In this document: positions 6,797-9,812 of the stretch, piece after piece
How the letters are laid out: the number at the start of each line of letters is the position of its first letter
How positions within the stretch are numbered: the stretch's first letter is position 1
From: Marinobacterium sp. xm-d-530
GTDB taxonomy: Bacteria; Pseudomonadota; Gammaproteobacteria; Pseudomonadales; Balneatricaceae
DNA length: 9,812 nucleotides
Assembly (NCBI GenBank): GCA_949499045.1
Contig: CATEEE010000248.1
Coordinates: forward strand, 1-9,812
Reading direction: 5' to 3'
Program-made: the position numbers and the translations under genes
The notes under the pieces: generated by a model
Told to the model about the DNA's origin: nothing
Databases searched by the model: none
Seen by the model: only the letters and a program-made list of their open reading frames with translations

Positions 6797-7348
6797 ATGA
6801 AGATACTACTCGATTTTCTTCCGGTTATCGTCTTTTTTGCGGTCTATAAATTCACCAATGACATATTGTTGGCGACCGCAGTTCTGATACCCGCTACGCT
6901 TTTGCAGATGCTCTACTCTTGGAGAGTTCAAGGCAAAATTGAAAAAATGCAGCTGGTAACCCTAGTTTTGGTGGTGCTACTGGGCGGTGCAACGCTCGCA
7001 TTCCAAGACAAGGCGTTCATCCAATGGAAGCCAACCATCGTTAACTGGCTATTTGCGGTAGGATTTTTAGCCACACAGTTTATCGGCGACAAGACTGTCG
7101 TTGAGCGTCTAATGGGATCAAGCATGGAGCTACCCAAAGCGATTTGGTCACGTTTAAATCTTGCTTGGGTCGCTTTCTTTATTGCAGTCGGCATCGTCAA
7201 TCTATACGTTGCCTACAACTTCAGTGAAGAGATCTGGGTCGACTTTAAACTCTTCGGCATGCTCGGTTTAACCATCCTTTTCATTGTCCTTCAAGGCCTC
7301 TACATTGCTAAACATGCAAAAGAGCCTGAAGCACCCACCGAAAAATAG
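6797..7348 (+). CDS. yciB: Inner membrane protein YciB (IspZ / septation protein A family)
   Basis: The 183 residues align along their length with E. coli YciB (179 aa), including the N-terminus K-LLDFLPVIVFFAVYK, the EKMQLVTLVLVVLLGGATL segment, FIQWKPT and SRLNLAWVAFFI. About five hydrophobic membrane spans are visible (near 4-18, 23-40, 50-68, 80-96, 119-140 and 150-170, the second being weak), ending in a charged cytoplasmic tail. The family acts in cell-envelope integrity and septation, interacting with elongation and division proteins in E. coli; Shigella ispZ mutants fail in intracellular septation. The ATG has AGAGG at 6786-6790, 6 nt upstream. It is followed within 8 nt by yciI, so the pair is probably an operon. 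Confidence 0.95.
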   Translation: MKILLDFLPVIVFFAVYKFTNDILLATAVLIPATLLQMLYSWRVQGKIEKMQLVTLVLVVLLGGATLAFQDKAFIQWKPTIVNWLFAVGFLATQFIGDKTVVERLMGSSMELPKAIWSRLNLAWVAFFIAVGIVNLYVAYNFSEEIWVDFKLFGMLGLTILFIVLQGLYIAKHAKEPEAPTEK

Positions 7349-7356
7349 AGGTGTTT

Positions 7357-7656
7357 ATGTACTACGCTATTATCTCTGAAGACAAACCAAATTCACTTGA
7401 GCGCCGGTTGGCGGCTAGACCTGAACACCTAGAGAGGCTAAAAGCACTGGCTGCTGAAGGTCGCCTTCTCGTTGCTGGCCCCCACCCTGCCATCGACTCT
7501 GAAGATCCAGGTGAAGCAGGGTTCACAGGGAGTCTGGTGATCGCTGAATTCGCCTCACTGGAAGATGCAAAAGCTTGGGCAGATGCCGATCCATACGTGG
7601 CAGCAGACGTCTATGCAGACGTTAAAGTGAAGCCTTACAAAAAAGTTTTACCTTAG
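7357..7656 (+). CDS. yciI: YciI family protein
   Basis: The 99-residue single-domain protein matches E. coli YciI (98 aa): MYYAIISEDKPNSLERRLAARP at the N-terminus, EGRLLVAGPHPAIDS, GFTGSLVIAEF and AWADADPYVAADVY. The fold is a ferredoxin-like dimer; a conserved His (His24 here) and Asp have been proposed as an active site, but no reaction is established for this branch. The frame has an earlier GTG at 7351, but ATG 7357 is preferred: it aligns with the family N-terminus and has GAGGTG directly upstream, which overlaps that GTG. It follows yciB by 8 nt. No hairpin terminator is seen after it; the 108 bp to the next gene are AT-rich. Confidence 0.95.
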   Translation: MYYAIISEDKPNSLERRLAARPEHLERLKALAAEGRLLVAGPHPAIDSEDPGEAGFTGSLVIAEFASLEDAKAWADADPYVAADVYADVKVKPYKKVLP

Positions 7657-7764
7657 TGCACATTTTTTCAAATCTTGGACTACAGTTAAATTAGTGTTAA
7701 GACTCGCCCAGTTAATATAGGCAATAAGACTTAACAACAGGTCGAACAATATAGGAATTAGATA

Positions 7765-8376
7765 ATGAAAAAGATCGCACTTGCTACAAGTATGTTATTC
7801 GCCATTGCTAGCGGTTCAGCAATGGCTCATGGAGATTACCCAGGCTACGTTACGCATGAAACTGAAGGTTATATTATCAAAACACCTGCAGGCGAATGTA
7901 TTAAGACCCCAAATTGGACTGCGGATTTCGTTCCAGCTGAGTGTGGTGGCACATCGGCACCAGCCGTTGAAGAAGAAATGGCTAAAACCGCTGAACCTAA
8001 AATGGTCGACGTCGATGCAACACGTAAATTCGCGGTCTACTTTGACTTCAACAGCACTAAGGTAGGCTCTCTCAGCAGCGTAATTGATTTTATTAAATCA
8101 CTCTCATACGTTGAGAGCGTTAAACTAATAGGCTACGCAGACCGCATCGGTTCAGACGCTTACAACCAGAAGCTCTCTCTTGAACGTGCTACTGCTGTTG
8201 CATCAGAGCTTAAAGGCGCTGGCGTGACAGATTGGAAGCTACGAGTGGACGCTAAAGGTGAAACAGCTCCTGTTGCGAACTGTACTGGCAAAGGCGCTCA
8301 ACTGATCGCCTGTCTTCGTCCAGACCGCCGTGTCGACATCGAAGTAGCAGGTGAAAAAACTGAGAAGCAGATGTAA
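7765..8376 (+). CDS. OmpA-family (OmpA C-terminal domain) exported protein without a beta barrel
   Basis: The 203 residues begin with a clear Sec signal peptide, likely cleaved after Ala21 (SAMA|HGD). A short Cys-containing segment (GECIKTPNWTADFVPAECG, Cys45 and Cys60) and a Pro/Glu/Ala-rich linker (about 62-82) lead to an OmpA C domain (about 88-195). The peptidoglycan-binding pair is present: Asp126 in GYADRIGSDAYNQKLS and Arg141 in LERA, spaced as in OmpA. CTGKGAQLIACLRPDRRVDIEV (Cys173, Cys183) mirrors the disulfide-bearing end of E. coli OmpA. The eight-stranded barrel is missing and there is no lipobox, so this should be a soluble periplasmic peptidoglycan-binding protein. AGGAA (7753-7757) precedes the ATG. 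A weak promoter candidate is TTGGAC (7675-7680) with TTAAGA (7697-7702). Confidence 0.9.
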   Translation: MKKIALATSMLFAIASGSAMAHGDYPGYVTHETEGYIIKTPAGECIKTPNWTADFVPAECGGTSAPAVEEEMAKTAEPKMVDVDATRKFAVYFDFNSTKVGSLSSVIDFIKSLSYVESVKLIGYADRIGSDAYNQKLSLERATAVASELKGAGVTDWKLRVDAKGETAPVANCTGKGAQLIACLRPDRRVDIEVAGEKTEKQM

Positions 8377-8399
8377 TCTAAGAGTTACACACGCTTTAG

Positions 8400-8425
8400 A
8401 AGCCGGCGCGTAGCCGGCTTTTTTT
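8400..8425 (+). terminator. Rho-independent terminator after the OmpA-like gene
   Basis: AAGCCGGC-GCGTA-GCCGGCTT forms an 8-bp GC-rich stem with a 5-nt loop, followed by a T run (seven T in all, 8419-8425). It starts 23 nt after the OmpA-like stop. The next gene's ATG lies only about 20 nt beyond the T tract, so either readthrough feeds it or its promoter overlaps this region. Confidence 0.9.
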
Positions 8426-8444
8426 GTATTTAAGGTATCTGAAG

Positions 8445-8867
8445 ATGTTTAAGACGTTCGCTCTGTTTATGTTTTTATCTAGCCCCCTAGTAATGGCAAG
8501 TGACTACGAGCCGCAAAAGGTGGTGTATCACATCAATTACGGGAATGAATCACGTATCGGACACACCTTCAGTAACATCTCTAACCATATTAATGAGTTG
8601 GGTGAGGATAATGTCGAGATCAAAGCCGTTATCCATGGAGAAGCGATCGAATACTTTATGTCGGCGGTTGATGATGCCGCTAAACAAGGCGCTATCGATA
8701 CGCTGAAGTTTATGGGTACAGAGTTTGTTATTTGTGGAAACTCACTGACCGGATACAAGATAGGCTACGATGCACTTTACGACGTCAGTGAAGATGACGT
8801 CGTCAAAGCCGGACTCCCCGAAATCGTTCGACTGCAGCAGCAAGGTTATATTTACGTCAGACCCTAA
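8445..8867 (+). CDS. DsrE-like family protein with signal peptide, periplasmic
   Basis: From the ATG at 8445 the protein has 140 residues. A TTG further upstream in frame lies inside the terminator's T tract and is rejected; AAGG at 8432-8435 is a usable ribosome site. Residues 1-18 (FKTFALFMFLSSPLVMA) form a signal peptide, probably cut before SDYEPQ. The rest resembles DsrE/DsrF-like domains (COG1416 type): KVVYHINYGNE at the start, NVEIKAVIHGEAIEYFM in the middle, FVICGNSL with the single cysteine Cys97, and LPEIVRLQQQGYIYVRP at the end. Cytosolic DsrE proteins carry sulfur on a cysteine; whether this exported form does is unknown. No sulfur-oxidation gene is nearby. It is flanked by terminators on both sides. 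Confidence 0.82.
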   Translation: MFKTFALFMFLSSPLVMASDYEPQKVVYHINYGNESRIGHTFSNISNHINELGEDNVEIKAVIHGEAIEYFMSAVDDAAKQGAIDTLKFMGTEFVICGNSLTGYKIGYDALYDVSEDDVVKAGLPEIVRLQQQGYIYVRP

Positions 8868-8890
8868 TCGCCATCTCAACCTACAGACAC

Positions 8891-8920
8891 AAAAAAGCCG
8901 CTTCAATGAGCGGCTTTTTT
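8891..8920. terminator. Bidirectional terminator between the DsrE-like gene and the response regulator
   Basis: AAAAAAGCCGCT-TCAATG-AGCGGCTTTTTT is a perfect 12-bp inverted repeat with a 6-nt loop. It has T runs on both strands, so it can terminate the DsrE-like gene (ending 23 nt to the left) and the minus-strand response regulator (ending 11 nt to the right). Confidence 0.93.
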
Positions 8921-8931
8921 ATGAGCAACAA

Positions 8932-9597
8932 TTAACCCTCTGTCTTAGGTGGTTCCACCCCAAGACGCTGTGCAGCGATAACAGCCTGAGTACGACTGTG
9001 TACACCTAGCTTACGAAGAATAGCCGTCACGTGAGCTTTGATGGTCGCTTCAGAGACGTTTAAATCGTAAGCGATCTGTTTATTCAAAAGGCCTTCCGTG
9101 AGCATCGTCAATACACGGAACTGCTGTGGCGTCAAAGAGGCTATTGCTTCAGCAAACTTCTGATCTTCATCCGTCACAAGGTCATCCATGGACTCTTCGA
9201 GCTCTTCTGGCAACCACTCATCGCCCTGAAGAACCGCAACAATCGCTTCAGAAATGGTCTCTAACGGAGAGGACTTAGGAATAAAGCCTGACGCGCCGTA
9301 ATCGATCGCACGCTTCATTACATGAGTCTCTTCACTGCCTGAGACAACAATCACTGGAACACCAGGGTGTTGGCCACGGAGGAACACCAGACCAGAGAAA
9401 CCCTGAGCGCCTGGCATATGGATATCCAAAAGAACCAGATCAGCATCGCCATGCTCTTCAACAGCGTTCTGAACAGACTCAAGCGTATCTGCCTCTATAA
9501 TCTCCACGCCGGAAACCGCTTGGGAAACCGCTTGTTTCAGCGCTGCACGAAACAGTGGGTGATCATCAGCAATGATAATTTTTTGAGCCAGTTGCAT
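8932..9597 (-). CDS. crbR: NarL/FixJ-family response regulator, CrbR/ErdR-like, next to acs
   Basis: From the ATG at 9595-9597 the protein has 221 residues. It has a receiver domain with the acidic pair Asp11-Asp12, phospho-acceptor Asp58 (LLDIHMPG), Ser86 and Lys108 (FIPKSS), then an acidic linker (about 129-148) and a LuxR-type HTH (about 153-210, LTPQQFRVLTMLTEGLLNKQIAYDLNVSEATIKAHVTAILRKLG). The upstream extension of the frame uses a TTG and adds 29 residues not typical of the family; GGAG lies 6 nt before the chosen ATG. The neighbouring gene is acs. In Vibrio and Pseudomonas the CrbS/CrbR (MxtR/ErdR) system activates acs for acetate use, so the same role is likely. No kinase gene is in the window. 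The symbol is an inference from domain and context. Confidence 0.85.
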   Translation of the reverse strand: MQLAQKIIIADDHPLFRAALKQAVSQAVSGVEIIEADTLESVQNAVEEHGDADLVLLDIHMPGAQGFSGLVFLRGQHPGVPVIVVSGSEETHVMKRAIDYGASGFIPKSSPLETISEAIVAVLQGDEWLPEELEESMDDLVTDEDQKFAEAIASLTPQQFRVLTMLTEGLLNKQIAYDLNVSEATIKAHVTAILRKLGVHSRTQAVIAAQRLGVEPPKTEG

Positions 9598-9624
9598 AGT
9601 ATTCTCCGAGATGCCTAAAAAGGC

Positions 9625-9630
9625 AGTATA
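9625..9630 (-). promoter_or_regulatory. Candidate -10 element of the response regulator promoter
   Basis: TATACT on the minus strand is a 5/6 -10 match, placing the start near 9618, about 20 nt before the ribosome site GGAG. No good -35 stands at 16-18 nt, which suits an activator-dependent promoter. A small inverted repeat, TGCC-N6-GGCA (9612-9625), straddles the predicted start. The acs terminator upstream supports an independent promoter here. Confidence 0.45.
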
Positions 9631-9693
9631 ACGCTTTTTTGTAGGGTATAAGTTAATCGAATAATGGATTAGTTTCCAGTTCAAATAGAAATA

Positions 9694-9723
9694 AAAAAAC
9701 CCACGACGAGTCGTGGGTTTTTT
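9694..9723. terminator. Terminator downstream of acs
   Basis: AAAAAACCCACGA-CGAG-TCGTGGGTTTTTT is a near-perfect stem (13 bp with a 4-nt loop). On the minus strand it lies 11 nt after the acs stop and is followed by a T run. It separates acs from the response regulator gene. The T run on the plus strand would also allow termination in that direction. Confidence 0.92.
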
Positions 9724-9734
9724 AATAAGAGAAT

Positions 9735-9812
9735 TTAGCTCTTACGATTCATGCGGTTTTCGATAAGATCATCCACCACACTTGGGTCTGCCAATGTCGA
9801 GGTATCACCCAA
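9735..9812 (-). CDS. acs: Acetyl-CoA synthetase, C-terminal end only (partial)
   Basis: Only the last 25 codons and the TAA lie in the window; the gene continues past the right edge. They translate to LGDTSTLADPSVVDDLIENR followed by MNRKS. The GDTSTLADP-VV block is the conserved extreme C-terminus of AMP-forming acetyl-CoA synthetases such as E. coli Acs, just after the acetylatable-lysine region. The enzyme activates acetate to acetyl-CoA. Its identity rests on this short but characteristic tail and is supported by the CrbR-like regulator downstream and by a terminator directly after the stop. Confidence 0.85.
   Translation of the reverse strand: MGDTSTLADPSVVDDLIENRMNRKS

Noticed and set aside
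8500..8758. Overlapping frames on both strands within the DsrE-like gene
   Set aside because: They have no ribosome site or family resemblance, and the DsrE-like frame has signal peptide, conserved blocks and terminators.
9598..9684. N-terminal extension of the response regulator from a TTG
   Set aside because: The extra 29 residues are unlike receiver-domain N-termini, lie across the predicted promoter and lack a ribosome site; ATG at 9595-9597 has GGAG upstream.
1..9812. CRISPR array, insertion sequence, integron, phage or toxin-antitoxin genes
   Set aside because: No regularly spaced repeats, transposase, integrase or paired small genes were seen; the tRNA genes carry no integrase or repeated attachment site next to them.

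Overview
The window looks like an ordinary chromosomal segment of a marine-type gammaproteobacterium. Moderate GC, close protein resemblance to E. coli YciO, YciB, YciI and YdgJ, and a CrbR/ErdR-type regulator beside acs point towards Oceanospirillaceae or relatives. That placement is inference; no phylogenetic marker was compared. I see no insertion sequence, phage gene, CRISPR array or foreign-looking block. The material is housekeeping and conserved accessory genes.

Layout. Bases 1-125 hold a minus-strand tRNA pair, Glu(UUC) then Gly(GCC), the latter cut by the window edge, read from a strong promoter at 165-193. Bases 277-1740 hold a minus-strand azoR-pirin pair. It is divergent from a LysR-type regulator (1854-2732), and the 113-bp intergenic contains a perfect 8-bp dyad overlapping the regulator's likely promoter. 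rmuC (2714-4132, minus) converges on and overlaps the regulator. A YdgJ-type Gfo/Idh/MocA oxidoreductase (4237-5265, plus) follows and overlaps yciO by 4 bp tail to tail.

Bases 5262-7656 carry a cluster whose members flank the trp region or lie near it in E. coli: yciO and the PHP phosphoesterase rnm/yciV (minus), and yciB and yciI (plus), divergent from a compact shared promoter region. Bases 7765-8867 hold two exported proteins, an OmpA-C-domain protein without a barrel and a DsrE-like protein with a signal peptide, separated by a terminator. On the minus strand, 8932-9597 is a NarL/FixJ response regulator, preceded by the last 25 codons of acetyl-CoA synthetase (9735-9812) and that gene's terminator.

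How the genes fit together. LysR-azoR-pirin resembles a quinone/electrophile-responsive redox unit. The response regulator next to acs fits control of the acetate switch. yciV and yciO are a conserved pair in RNA/nucleotide metabolism, and yciB acts in the envelope. I did not find a convincing new system. The best leads are the dyad/TAGATG array in the azoR-lysR intergenic and the periplasmic DsrE-like protein beside the OmpA-like protein.
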